Shown in pieces: positions 34,326-42,521 of a stretch of 64,000 nucleotides of DNA. Position numbers and translations under genes: made by a program. Every line of letters starts with the position of its first letter. Position 1 is the first letter of the stretch. Origin of the DNA: Caldilinea sp. CFX5 (GTDB lineage: Bacteria > Chloroflexota > Anaerolineae > Caldilineales > Caldilineaceae); the NCBI GenBank assembly GCA_021405325.1, contig QWII01000001.1, forward strand, positions 62,001 to 126,000, written 5' to 3'. The notes under the pieces were generated by a model that did not search any database, was not told the origin of the DNA, and worked only from the letters and a program-made list of their open reading frames with translations.

Positions 34326-35453
34326 ATGAAAGTAGCAACGATTGTCGGCACCCGGCCGGAAATCATTCGACTATCCCGCGTCATGGCTGCGCTCGACCGT
34401 CATACCGATCATGTCATTATTCATACCGGCCAGAATTACGACTATGAGCTAAATCAGATCTTTTTTGATGATCTGGCGATTCGTAAACCGGATCTTTTTC
34501 TGGATGCCGCCGGCAAAAATGCGGCAGAAACGATCGGATTGGTCATCGCCCGGGCTGACGCGGCGCTGCGCGATGTACAGCCGGACGCCGTTCTCATCCT
34601 GGGAGATACGAATAGTTGTCTGGCGGCCATTGCGGCCAAGCGCCTAAAGATTCCGATTTTCCACATGGAGGCCGGCAACCGCTGCTTTGATCAACGGGTG
34701 CCGGAAGAGATTAATCGGCGCATTGTCGATCATATTAGCGACATCAATTTGCCCTATTCGACGATTTCGCGCGACTTTTTATTGCGCGAAGGCTTGCCGC
34801 CCGACCGTGTGATTAAGACCGGCAGCCCGATGTATGAAGTACTACACCATTACCTGCCAAAAATTGAGGCATCGCCAATTTTAGCGCAATTACGCTTGCG
34901 CGCGCATGATTATTTCGTCGTCAGCGCACATCGGGAAGAGAATGTCGATGCGCCCAAACAATTTGAGGCATTGGTGACCATGCTCCATAATCTGGCGACA
35001 ACGTATGGGCGACGGGTCATTGTCTCAACGCACCCGCGCACGCGCAAACGCTTTGAAGCCGAGCAAATCGCCTTGCCACCACTGGTGGAACTGATGAAAC
35101 CCTTTGGTTTTTGCGATTATGTCCAGTTACAAAAACAAGCGCGCGCCGTCCTCTCCGACAGCGGCACCATCACCGAAGAAGCCTCAATCCTGAATTTTCC
35201 GGCCCTCAATCTCCGGCAGGCGCATGAACGCCCGGAAGGCATGGAGGAAGGCAGCGTCATGCTTGTCGGGTTAAACTGGGCACGGATTGACGAAGGGCTT
35301 CAAATCCTAAGTAGGCAGGGGCGTGACGAGCAACGCACGCTACAGATGGTGCGCGATTATGCAGCGCCCAACGTTGCGGAAAAGGTCGTGCGCATCATTT
35401 TGAGCTATACCGACTACGTCAACCGCACCGTTTGGCAAAAGCATTTATCCTAA
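34326..35453 (+). CDS. capG: UDP-N-acetylhexosamine 2-epimerase (CapG/FnlC-like)
   Basis: 375 residues, GT-B-like epimerase fold. It has [37 protein letters not shown] (catalytic region) and [13 protein letters not shown] with QAHERPEG, as in the non-hydrolysing UDP-GlcNAc 2-epimerase family and specifically CapG/WbjD. It would finish UDP-N-acetyl-L-fucosamine by C2 epimerisation. GAGGAAG lies about 10 bases before the ATG. A FucNAc transferase candidate follows 16 bases later. Confidence 0.85.
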   Translation: MKVATIVGTRPEIIRLSRVMAALDRHTDHVIIHTGQNYDYELNQIFFDDLAIRKPDLFLDAAGKNAAETIGLVIARADAALRDVQPDAVLILGDTNSCLAAIAAKRLKIPIFHMEAGNRCFDQRVPEEINRRIVDHISDINLPYSTISRDFLLREGLPPDRVIKTGSPMYEVLHHYLPKIEASPILAQLRLRAHDYFVVSAHREENVDAPKQFEALVTMLHNLATTYGRRVIVSTHPRTRKRFEAEQIALPPLVELMKPFGFCDYVQLQKQARAVLSDSGTITEEASILNFPALNLRQAHERPEGMEEGSVMLVGLNWARIDEGLQILSRQGRDEQRTLQMVRDYAAPNVAEKVVRIILSYTDYVNRTVWQKHLS

Positions 35454-35469
35454 CGATGGATGTGATCTA

Positions 35470-36738
35470 ATGCGAATTTTATTCTTGACTCAATTCTTCT
35501 GGCCGGAACAGCGGACGGCGCCCACCAACCTGGCGGCGATGGCGGCTGATCTCAAGCGCAAGGGCCATGAGATCTTGGTCATTACCGGCTTGCCCAACCA
35601 CCCCTTTGGCAAACTATACGAAGGTTATCAGATGCGTCTGTGGCAGTGGGACAGCTACGAAGGGGTGCCGATCCTGCGCTTGCCGCTGTACCCCGACCAC
35701 GGCACCGCAATGCGCGGACGCTTGCTCAATTATGGCTCCTTTGCCCTGAGTGCAGCGGCGTTGGGTGCGCTGCCGGCGTTGCGTTTCCGCCCGGATGTCG
35801 CCTTTGTCTACTTTGCTCCGCTCACCATCGGTGGGCCGGCCCGCTGGTTACAGTGGTTCCACCGCGCCCCCATGGTCTATTGGCTCACCGATCTCTGGCC
35901 GGAGAATCTGCGCGCCAGCGGGGTGCGCCTGAGTGCACGCACCTACGGCGCCATTCGGCAGGTCGAAGACTGGGGGTATCGCCAGGCCCAGGAAATTTGT
36001 GTGGACTCGCCCGGTTTTAGGACAAACCTTATCGCCAAAGGGGTGCCGCCGGAAAAGATTCATGTGGTGGTCGAGTGGGCGGATGAGTCGCTCTTCTTCC
36101 CGGTGGCACGGGATGAGGCGCTGGCTCAACACTTTGGGTTAGCGGGCAAGACCAACATTATCTATGGCGGCAATCTGGGAACCGTACAGGGGTTGGGGAC
36201 GGTGGTGGAAGCGGCCCAATTATTACAGGATCGCCCCGATGTCCAGTTTGTCTTTATCGGCGACGGCAATGATCTGGACAATTTACAAGCCCAGGTGAAG
36301 CGTGCCAATCTAACCAACGTGAAGTTCATCCCGCGCCAACCGATGCAGGAGATCCATCGCTTTTTTGCGTTGGCCGATCTGCTCCTTGTTCACCTGAAAA
36401 AAGAGCCGATCTTTGAATTGCAATTGCCCTCAAAAGTGATTGCCTATCTGGCGTGTGGTCGCCCCATCCTCTGTGCTGTGCCGGGTTCAGCGGCCAAAGT
36501 TGTGGAAGATGCCAAGGCGGGTCTCTGTTGTCCTTCCGAAGATCCGCAAAGTCTAAGCAAAACGGTGTACCAATTCCTACAAATGCCTCTAGCCGAACGA
36601 ACAATATTCGGGCAAAATGGTCGTCAGGCATATTTAAAGAATTATACACGAAAAGTTCAGGTTGAACGACTGGAAGCGCTTTTCGAATATGCCATTACCA
36701 AAGAACAGGATGGGGCAAAACTGGCCTATGAACACTAA
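35470..36738 (+). CDS. Glycosyltransferase family 4, WbuB-like (candidate FucNAc transferase)
   Basis: 422 residues, GT-B fold. N-terminus RILFLTQFFWPEQRTAPTNL and VITGLPNHPFGKLYEGY are those of the WbuB/WbjE group often found next to fnlABC/capEFG genes, where they transfer L-FucNAc. Donor-domain motifs: NIIYGGNLGTVQGLGTVVEA and LPSKVIAYLACGRPIL. The neighbourhood supports FucNAc as donor (inference). The end overlaps the next gene by 11 bases. Confidence 0.8.
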   Translation: MRILFLTQFFWPEQRTAPTNLAAMAADLKRKGHEILVITGLPNHPFGKLYEGYQMRLWQWDSYEGVPILRLPLYPDHGTAMRGRLLNYGSFALSAAALGALPALRFRPDVAFVYFAPLTIGGPARWLQWFHRAPMVYWLTDLWPENLRASGVRLSARTYGAIRQVEDWGYRQAQEICVDSPGFRTNLIAKGVPPEKIHVVVEWADESLFFPVARDEALAQHFGLAGKTNIIYGGNLGTVQGLGTVVEAAQLLQDRPDVQFVFIGDGNDLDNLQAQVKRANLTNVKFIPRQPMQEIHRFFALADLLLVHLKKEPIFELQLPSKVIAYLACGRPILCAVPGSAAKVVEDAKAGLCCPSEDPQSLSKTVYQFLQMPLAERTIFGQNGRQAYLKNYTRKVQVERLEALFEYAITKEQDGAKLAYEH

Positions 36739-37702
36739 AGAGCAAGGGTTTCAACCAGTAGTCATCATCGGCGCCGGCCGTTCCGGCACCAATATGCTGC
36801 GCGATGTGTTGACGCAGCTTCCCGGTTTTGGCACCTGGCCTTGTGATGAGATCAACTACATCTGGCGCCACGGCAATACACGCTTTCCCACCGATGAATT
36901 TGACCCCCAACAAGCCACGCCAGCGGTAAAAGCCTATATTCGTCGCACCTTTACCCGGTTTGCCAATGACAACAAGCTAACCTATGTGGTAGAGAAGACC
37001 TGCGCCAATTCCTTACGCGTCGGCTTTGTTGATGCGGTTATGCCGAATGCCAAGTACATCTTTATTGTGCGCGATGGCCGCGATGTGGTCTCATCAGCGC
37101 TGAAACGCTGGAGTGCGCCGCTTGAACTCGACTATATTCTTAAGAAAGCACGCTTTATTCCCCCTAGCGATCTTCCTTACTACGGGACACGCTATCTAGG
37201 CAATCGCGTCTACCGGTTTCTCTCGCGTGAGAAACGGCTGGCCTTTTGGGGGCCACGCTTCCAAGGGATGCAAGAACTCTTGCAAGAGCGTTCGTTGCCC
37301 GAAGTGTGCGCCTATCAGTGGAAGCGGTGTGTCGAACGGGCCGAGCTGGCTTTTCGTAATATCCCTGCCCAGCGCGTCTACAAATTACGCTATGAAGATT
37401 TGGTGCGTGATCCGGGCGCAGAGTTTCAGAACATCTTGCGCTTCTTAGAGACAAAGCTGGAAAAGCAGCAAGCCGGCCAATTGGGCAAAGCCATTTCAAC
37501 CGCAAGCGTCGGCAAATGGCAAACGGAGCTAGCCGCCGCAACGCTGACGGCAATTACACCGATTATGCAACCCCTCTTGAGCAGATATGGCTACGATGAA
37601 CAACCCCTGCGCGTGGTGACAACGCAGCCGACGCACCATCGATCTGCGGTCGGCGCTCCTGTTGTCGGTCATCGGGAAGCGGCGAGGGCGCCAGTGCGCT
37701 AA
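36728..37702 (+). CDS. Sulfotransferase domain protein 2
   Basis: 324 residues from the ATG at 36728; an ATG at 36710 is also possible. The PAPS motif GAGRSGTNMLRDVL is near residue 15 and YIFIVRDGRDVVSSALKRW near 110. The middle part is unlike the first sulfotransferase at 27.5 kb, so it is not a recent duplicate. The last 30 residues (TTQPTHHRSAVGAPVVGHRE) are low-complexity. Likely acceptor is again a polysaccharide intermediate or lipid; not proven. Confidence 0.75.
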   Translation: MNTKEQGFQPVVIIGAGRSGTNMLRDVLTQLPGFGTWPCDEINYIWRHGNTRFPTDEFDPQQATPAVKAYIRRTFTRFANDNKLTYVVEKTCANSLRVGFVDAVMPNAKYIFIVRDGRDVVSSALKRWSAPLELDYILKKARFIPPSDLPYYGTRYLGNRVYRFLSREKRLAFWGPRFQGMQELLQERSLPEVCAYQWKRCVERAELAFRNIPAQRVYKLRYEDLVRDPGAEFQNILRFLETKLEKQQAGQLGKAISTASVGKWQTELAAATLTAITPIMQPLLSRYGYDEQPLRVVTTQPTHHRSAVGAPVVGHREAARAPVR

Positions 37703-37731
37703 GTCGTTACACAAAAGCAAACAAGCGTAAT

Positions 37732-37771
37732 GGGAGATACCGGTCCGCAGCCAAGCAAAACGGTATCTCCC
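37732..37771 (+). terminator. Hairpin after sulfotransferase 2
   Basis: Perfect 11-bp arms GGGAGATACCG (37732-37742) and its complement (37761-37771), loop 18 nt, no T-run. Terminator or processing hairpin. Confidence 0.55.
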
Positions 37772-37918
37772 GCCAAGGCAACAGCGTGACAGAGGAAGGC
37801 TTATGCAGCCCCCCTCACCGCTGCCGCGTTTTTGATTATACCATCGTTTGACCCTTCATCCAATCTGACGCCATCGTACCGAAGGGGTAACAGAAGTAAG
37901 TCATGGATTGAGGCGCCA

Positions 37919-38552
37919 ATGATTGGAAAATCTGATAACCGAACGCTTCTCCGACCGACCCCTTATACAAGTATTTATGCCCACCAGCCGGCGATCTTAC
38001 GCCCTGGAAATCGCATTGCCAAACGAACCTTCGATATTGTCCTGGCCATGTTAGGGTTAATCCTCTGCGGTTGGCTCATGCTGATCGCGGCGCTGCTCGC
38101 CACCATCGATACACGCCAAAACGGTTTCTTTACCCAAACCCGTGTGGGACAGGACGGGCGCTTGTTTCGCACGATCAAGATTCGCACCATGCGTAAGGTA
38201 ACTGGTGTCACAACAACGGTGACGAGCGCTTGTGATCCGCGCATCACACGGTTGGGCCGTTTTTTTCGCCGGACCAAGCTGGATGAGTTGCCCCAACTGA
38301 TCAATGTTTTGCTGGGTCAGATGAGTTTTGTTGGTCCACGCCCCGATGTGCCAGGGTTTGCCGATCAATTAAGTGGCGCCGATCGCGTTATTCTCGCCAT
38401 TCGCCCTGGCATCACCGGCCCGGCGACGCTGGCCTTCCGCCACGAAGAGCAACTGCTGGCGGCGCAGGCCGACCCGGATAAACCGCGTCTATGTCGAGAA
38501 CTATAGTCTGCGGAAAGACCTTACCTATCTCATGCAAACCGTGATTGGTTGA
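37919..38552 (+). pseudogene. Priming sugar-phosphate transferase (PglC/WcaJ-like), frameshifted near its end
   Basis: The gene encodes a membrane-associated phosphoglycosyltransferase that starts the repeat unit on undecaprenyl phosphate. Membrane re-entrant helix KRTFDIVLAMLGLILCGWLM; RTIKIRTMRK; RFFRRTKLDELPQLINVL; and GQMSFVGPRPDVPG are all present. After QADPDK the frame changes: it reads PRLCREL and stops at 38506, while the expected tail NRVYVENYSLRKDLTYL is encoded in another frame from 38481 to 38552. The break fits loss of 5 bases (one ATAAA copy) at GATAAA|CCGC. The core is complete, so activity may survive, or the error may be in the assembly. The start is the ATG behind GAGG; a TTG at 37832 would extend it. 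Confidence 0.75.
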
Positions 38553-38576
38553 TAATTGCAAAGGTGAAAGTAGCTT

Positions 38577-39803
38577 ATGACCGTTGTTCCTGTCACCGGT
38601 AATTGGCGCGTTGCCATTACCCCCAAACGCCAACGCACCATCAAACAAAAAGGTGCATCGCCAAAAGAAGTCCCTGGTAAATCACGTATCTATCTCTCTT
38701 CGCCCCACATGTCCGGCTTAGAAGAGGCCTTTGTGGCGGAAGCCTTTGCAACAAACTGGATTGCGCCGATTGGGCCGCACGTTACGGCTTTTGAGGAGGA
38801 ATTTGCAGAACTGGTGGGTGTTGCTCATGCGGCAGCGCTCAGTTCCGGCACCGCCGCGTTACATCTGGCGCTCCTATTGGCCGGCGTTACAACCGGGGAT
38901 GAAGTGTTGGTCTCGACGCTTACCTTTTCCGCCAGCGCCAATCCGATTGTCTATCTTGGGGGACGCCCCGTCTTTATTGACAGCGAAGAAAACTCCTGGA
39001 ATATGGACCCCGACTTGCTGGCAGCGACCTTGGCGCGCAAGGCCCGGTTGGGACGGCTGCCCAAAGCCGTTGTGGTCGTTCATCTTTATGGGCAGAGCGC
39101 AAACCTGGAACCGCTGCTGACGGTTTGTGAACGGTACGGTGTACCGCTCATCGAAGATGCGGCTGAGGCATTGGGCAGCAGCTATCATGGTCGCACGCCC
39201 GGCGTTTTTGGCAAAGCGGGCATCTACTCCTTCAACGGCAACAAAATCATCACCACTTCCGGCGGCGGTATGTTGGTTTCGGATGACGCGAAGCTGATTG
39301 CCCAGGCGCGCAAGCTGGCCACGCAGGCGCGCGAGCCGGCGCCGCACTATCAACATAGCGAGATCGGCTACAACTATCGCATGAGCAATGTTCTCGCCGG
39401 CATCGGGCGTGGTCAATTGCGTGTACTGGAGGAACGGGTGCAGGCCCGGCGGCGTAACTTTGCTTTCTACCAGGAGATGTTGGGCGAATTGCCGGGCGTT
39501 ACCTTTATGCCGGAAGCGCCTTGGGGGCGTCATACCCGCTGGTTGAGCGTCATGACCGTAGAGCCGACAACATTGGGCGTCACCAGTGAAGAGATCCGGT
39601 TGGCGCTGGAAGCCGACAATATTGAATCACGCCCCGTCTGGAAACCGATGCACCTCCAGCCGGTCTTTGCCGATTGCGAAACGGTAGGGGGCGCTGTTGC
39701 CCAGAAATTGTTTGAGCAAGGTCTCTGTTTACCCTCCGGTTCCAACTTGACCGAGAAGGAACTCGCTCGTGTCGTGACCGTCATCCGTAAGTTCATTGGG
39801 TAG
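38577..39803 (+). CDS. DegT/DnrJ/EryC1-family PLP aminotransferase (PglE-like)
   Basis: 408 residues, fold type I. PLP-binding Lys223 lies in SFNGNKIITTSGGG, Asp194 in PLIEDAAEALGS, and SSGTAALHLAL at 89-99 binds the phosphate. It resembles sugar aminotransferases that put an amine on C4 of UDP-4-keto-6-deoxy-GlcNAc (PglE type). The membrane dehydratase that would make this keto sugar is the next gene. The first about 35 residues are an unusual basic extension; translation could start at a later codon. No PglD-type acetyltransferase is seen. Confidence 0.8.
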   Translation: MTVVPVTGNWRVAITPKRQRTIKQKGASPKEVPGKSRIYLSSPHMSGLEEAFVAEAFATNWIAPIGPHVTAFEEEFAELVGVAHAAALSSGTAALHLALLLAGVTTGDEVLVSTLTFSASANPIVYLGGRPVFIDSEENSWNMDPDLLAATLARKARLGRLPKAVVVVHLYGQSANLEPLLTVCERYGVPLIEDAAEALGSSYHGRTPGVFGKAGIYSFNGNKIITTSGGGMLVSDDAKLIAQARKLATQAREPAPHYQHSEIGYNYRMSNVLAGIGRGQLRVLEERVQARRRNFAFYQEMLGELPGVTFMPEAPWGRHTRWLSVMTVEPTTLGVTSEEIRLALEADNIESRPVWKPMHLQPVFADCETVGGAVAQKLFEQGLCLPSGSNLTEKELARVVTVIRKFIG

Positions 39804-39882
39804 TTGGTTGGCGCGTTGGTTTCGACAAGCGTTCGGCTGAGCTCACGCCGAAGCCTCAACCAACGCGCCAACCAACTACCCA
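39797..39882 (+). repeat. 25-bp-arm inverted repeat after the aminotransferase gene
   Basis: Arms 39797-39821 and 39858-39882 are perfect complements rich in GTTGG/CCAAC; inside, GTTCGGC pairs with GCCGAA. The left arm covers the stop codon. Its centre TTGGTTTCGACAAGC...CTCAACCAAC is shared with the repeat at 58.3 kb. Confidence 0.75.
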
Positions 39883-40247
39883 ACCATCATCAGTAACCGA
39901 GTCCACTTCCCGCATGTTCGCTCCGCTTTACAAGGTAATCGATAAAAGCGTCAGTAAATCTAATTTAGGCTGGCGAAAAGTACAATAATTGTGGGGAAAA
40001 GTGTAAGGATATGACGTGAAATGTAAGGCCCAAAAGTAAATTTTTCTTATAAAATGAGACTAATAGTTAAAAACTGTTCTGTAAATCTTAAGCCTATAAA
40101 AGCATTAATTTTGTCAATGTAAACAAAGTTTATTGCAAGTTAAATAATGTTTTTAACTACGCTCTGTGTTCAAGACGCACAAGTGCAAAAAGATATAGTT
40201 CATGGCGGTTAGATGCGTTGTGCAATTCTGATAGTAGGAGTTCTCCC
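39883..40247. other. AT-rich gap upstream of the membrane dehydratase
   Basis: No gene is supported. The AT-rich sequence probably carries the promoter of the following gene. Confidence 0.4.
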
Positions 40248-42260
40248 ATGGCGATGGTGGCCACACCTCAGACCTATTTACCTAAAATTGCTCGCAGCTT
40301 ACGCCGTTTGCGCAATCGTCACTTCTTGTTGCTGGATGTCATGGCTTTTCTCATCACACCGCTCCTGGCGCTCTATATGCGCACCGACGAATTGTTTAAC
40401 TGGCAACGTTTCCAGAACGCACTTCTGCTTTATACCTTTGTTGCCCTGATTACACGGATGGCGATCTTCCATTATTTCGGTCTCTACCGCCGCTATTGGC
40501 GCTACGTCAGCAGTTTGGAACTGGCGCAGATCGGGGTAGCGGTTGCGCTGGCTACAGTATTGATCACGCTCGAGTATGTGCTGCTACGACTGGCCTTACC
40601 CTGGTTCAACTTACCACGTTCGACGCCGCTCATCGATGCCATGCTCTGCTTCATTTGGGTCGGTGGCTTTCGCGCCAGCCTCCGCCTGACCGAAAGCATC
40701 TATTCCCAAAGCCACCCCGGCCGCCGCACACAAAGCACACCCCCGAATGTTGTGATTGTCGGCGCCGGCTATACAGGGGCGCTATTAGCGCGTGAGATGC
40801 GGAATAACAGTTTGATCAACCTCAACCCAGTGCTCTTTCTGGATGATGACAGCAGCAAACATGGGATGCAGATTCATGGGATCCGGGTTGCCGGCAGCCG
40901 CCATCAGTTGTCGCAAATCTTGCAAGAACAGACCATTGATCGCGTCATCATTGCCATGCCCACGGCGCCGGGGAAGATCATCCGCGAAATTGCCTTGCTC
41001 TGTCGGCGCGCCGGGGTGGCTACCCAGACCATACCGGGCTTACATGAGTTGTTGGATGGTTCGGTCAGCTTTAGCCATCTACGGAATGTACAAATCGAAG
41101 ATCTCTTGCGCCGATCGCCCATCCAAACTGATACCTTGGCCGTGAACAAACAATTACAGGGCAAACGGGTGCTGGTCACTGGCGGCGGCGGCTCGATTGG
41201 CAGTGAACTCTGCCGCCAGATTTTGCGCTGCCGGCCGGCGCAACTGATTCTGTTGGGGCATGGCGAAAATTCAATCTTTGAAATTGTCAATGAATTAAAT
41301 CGCCAACTCAATGAATCAGCCACCGTCATCACGCCGGTCATCGCTGATTTGCGCTTCCGTGAGCGGATCAACGCCATCTTCAAGGAGTATCGGCCCCATG
41401 CAGTTTTTCATGCCGCCGCCCATAAGCATGTTCCCTTGATGGAAGCCAACCCAGTCGAGGCGATTACCAACAATGTGCTGGGCACCAAAATCCTCCTGGA
41501 AGCGGCACAACAGTACAAAGTGGAACGCTTTGTCATGATCTCAACCGACAAAGCCGTCAATCCAACCAATGTCATGGGCGCCAGCAAGCGCACGGCGGAG
41601 TTGCTGGTTTTGCAAGCGGCGCGCACCAGTGGTCAGTTCTATCAAGTCGTGCGCTTTGGCAATGTCCTCGGCAGTCGCGGCAGCGTGATCCATACCTTTA
41701 AACAACAGATCGCCGCCGGCGGACCAATCACCGTGACCCACCCGGAGATGGTACGCTACTTCATGACCATTCCCGAAGCGGTGCAACTGGTGTTGCAAGC
41801 CTCCGTCGTCGGACACGGCGGCGAAGTGTTGATGTTGGATATGGGCGACCCGGTGCGCATTGTCGATCTGGCCAAAGATCTGATTGAACTCACCGGGCTG
41901 CAAGTGGGTAAGGATATTGAAATTGAATTTTCCGGGTTACGGCCAGGGGAAAAGCTCTACGAAGAGATGTTTACCCCCAATGAATCGTATGGCCCGACGC
42001 AGCACAAGAAGATCCTGGTCGCCCACAACGCCAGCCAATTTATTCCTGCTGACTTGAGCAGTACCATCGATCAACTGATTCAGACGGCGCTCCATAATGA
42101 CAATGAGGGCGTTGTGCGACGGCTCCACCACCTGCTGCCTGAATATTGCCCGTGGGAGGAGCAATTCCAGAAGCGACCGGATCTGACCAACACGGTCGAA
42201 AAGCAGAAACCGTTGCCCACGCTGACCCTACAACCGGCCTTGAGCAATTCGCAACTATAG
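40248..42260 (+). CDS. Membrane UDP-GlcNAc 4,6-dehydratase (CapD/PglF/FlaA1-like)
   Basis: 670 residues from the ATG behind TAGGAG (an upstream TTG is not needed). Four membrane segments (about 25-145), a first Rossmann domain with VGAGYTGALLAR (171-182), and a catalytic second domain with LVTGGGGSIGSE (309-320), TDKAVNPTN and the M-x3-K pair in VMGASK. This is the PglF/CapD architecture, producing UDP-4-keto-6-deoxy-GlcNAc; the aminotransferase upstream could use it. The second half is a paralogue of CapE at 32.0 kb. Confidence 0.9.
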   Translation: MAMVATPQTYLPKIARSLRRLRNRHFLLLDVMAFLITPLLALYMRTDELFNWQRFQNALLLYTFVALITRMAIFHYFGLYRRYWRYVSSLELAQIGVAVALATVLITLEYVLLRLALPWFNLPRSTPLIDAMLCFIWVGGFRASLRLTESIYSQSHPGRRTQSTPPNVVIVGAGYTGALLAREMRNNSLINLNPVLFLDDDSSKHGMQIHGIRVAGSRHQLSQILQEQTIDRVIIAMPTAPGKIIREIALLCRRAGVATQTIPGLHELLDGSVSFSHLRNVQIEDLLRRSPIQTDTLAVNKQLQGKRVLVTGGGGSIGSELCRQILRCRPAQLILLGHGENSIFEIVNELNRQLNESATVITPVIADLRFRERINAIFKEYRPHAVFHAAAHKHVPLMEANPVEAITNNVLGTKILLEAAQQYKVERFVMISTDKAVNPTNVMGASKRTAELLVLQAARTSGQFYQVVRFGNVLGSRGSVIHTFKQQIAAGGPITVTHPEMVRYFMTIPEAVQLVLQASVVGHGGEVLMLDMGDPVRIVDLAKDLIELTGLQVGKDIEIEFSGLRPGEKLYEEMFTPNESYGPTQHKKILVAHNASQFIPADLSSTIDQLIQTALHNDNEGVVRRLHHLLPEYCPWEEQFQKRPDLTNTVEKQKPLPTLTLQPALSNSQL

Positions 42261-42320
42261 GAGGCAGGTCGCGCCCCGTCCGGCAGTGGGTGGCGATTCA
42301 GGTGTTTTATAATCTGGCGT

Positions 42321-42365
42321 AATGCGTTCAGCCTTTCTCCGCGGTTGGGAAAGGCTGAACGCATT
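42321..42365 (+). repeat. 17-bp hairpin after the dehydratase gene
   Basis: Perfect arms AATGCGTTCAGCCTTTC (42321-42337) and its complement (42349-42365). First of two adjacent palindromes in a 261-base gap. Confidence 0.7.
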
Positions 42366-42391
42366 CCTGCCGATTGTGCGTTTTCCAAAAC

Positions 42392-42496
42392 AGGACTTAC
42401 GCAAGACGCCGGGCACCCCGAGGGTTCCCGCGCCATCCTGGCGGCACGCCTCTTGCCGCCAGGATGGCAGCGTTCCCGGCGTCTTGCGTAAGTCCT
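42392..42496. repeat. Two-level palindrome with AGGACTTACGCA ends
   Basis: Outer arms 42392-42413 and 42475-42496 are perfect 22-bp complements; an independent inner 14-bp hairpin (CCATCCTGGCGGCA, 42433-42446 with 42454-42467) sits between. The ends differ by one base from the AGGAGTTACGCA ends at 23.7 and 53.8 kb. Confidence 0.75.
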
Positions 42497-42521
42497 ATAA
42501 AATACAGGATGTAAGTGACTG

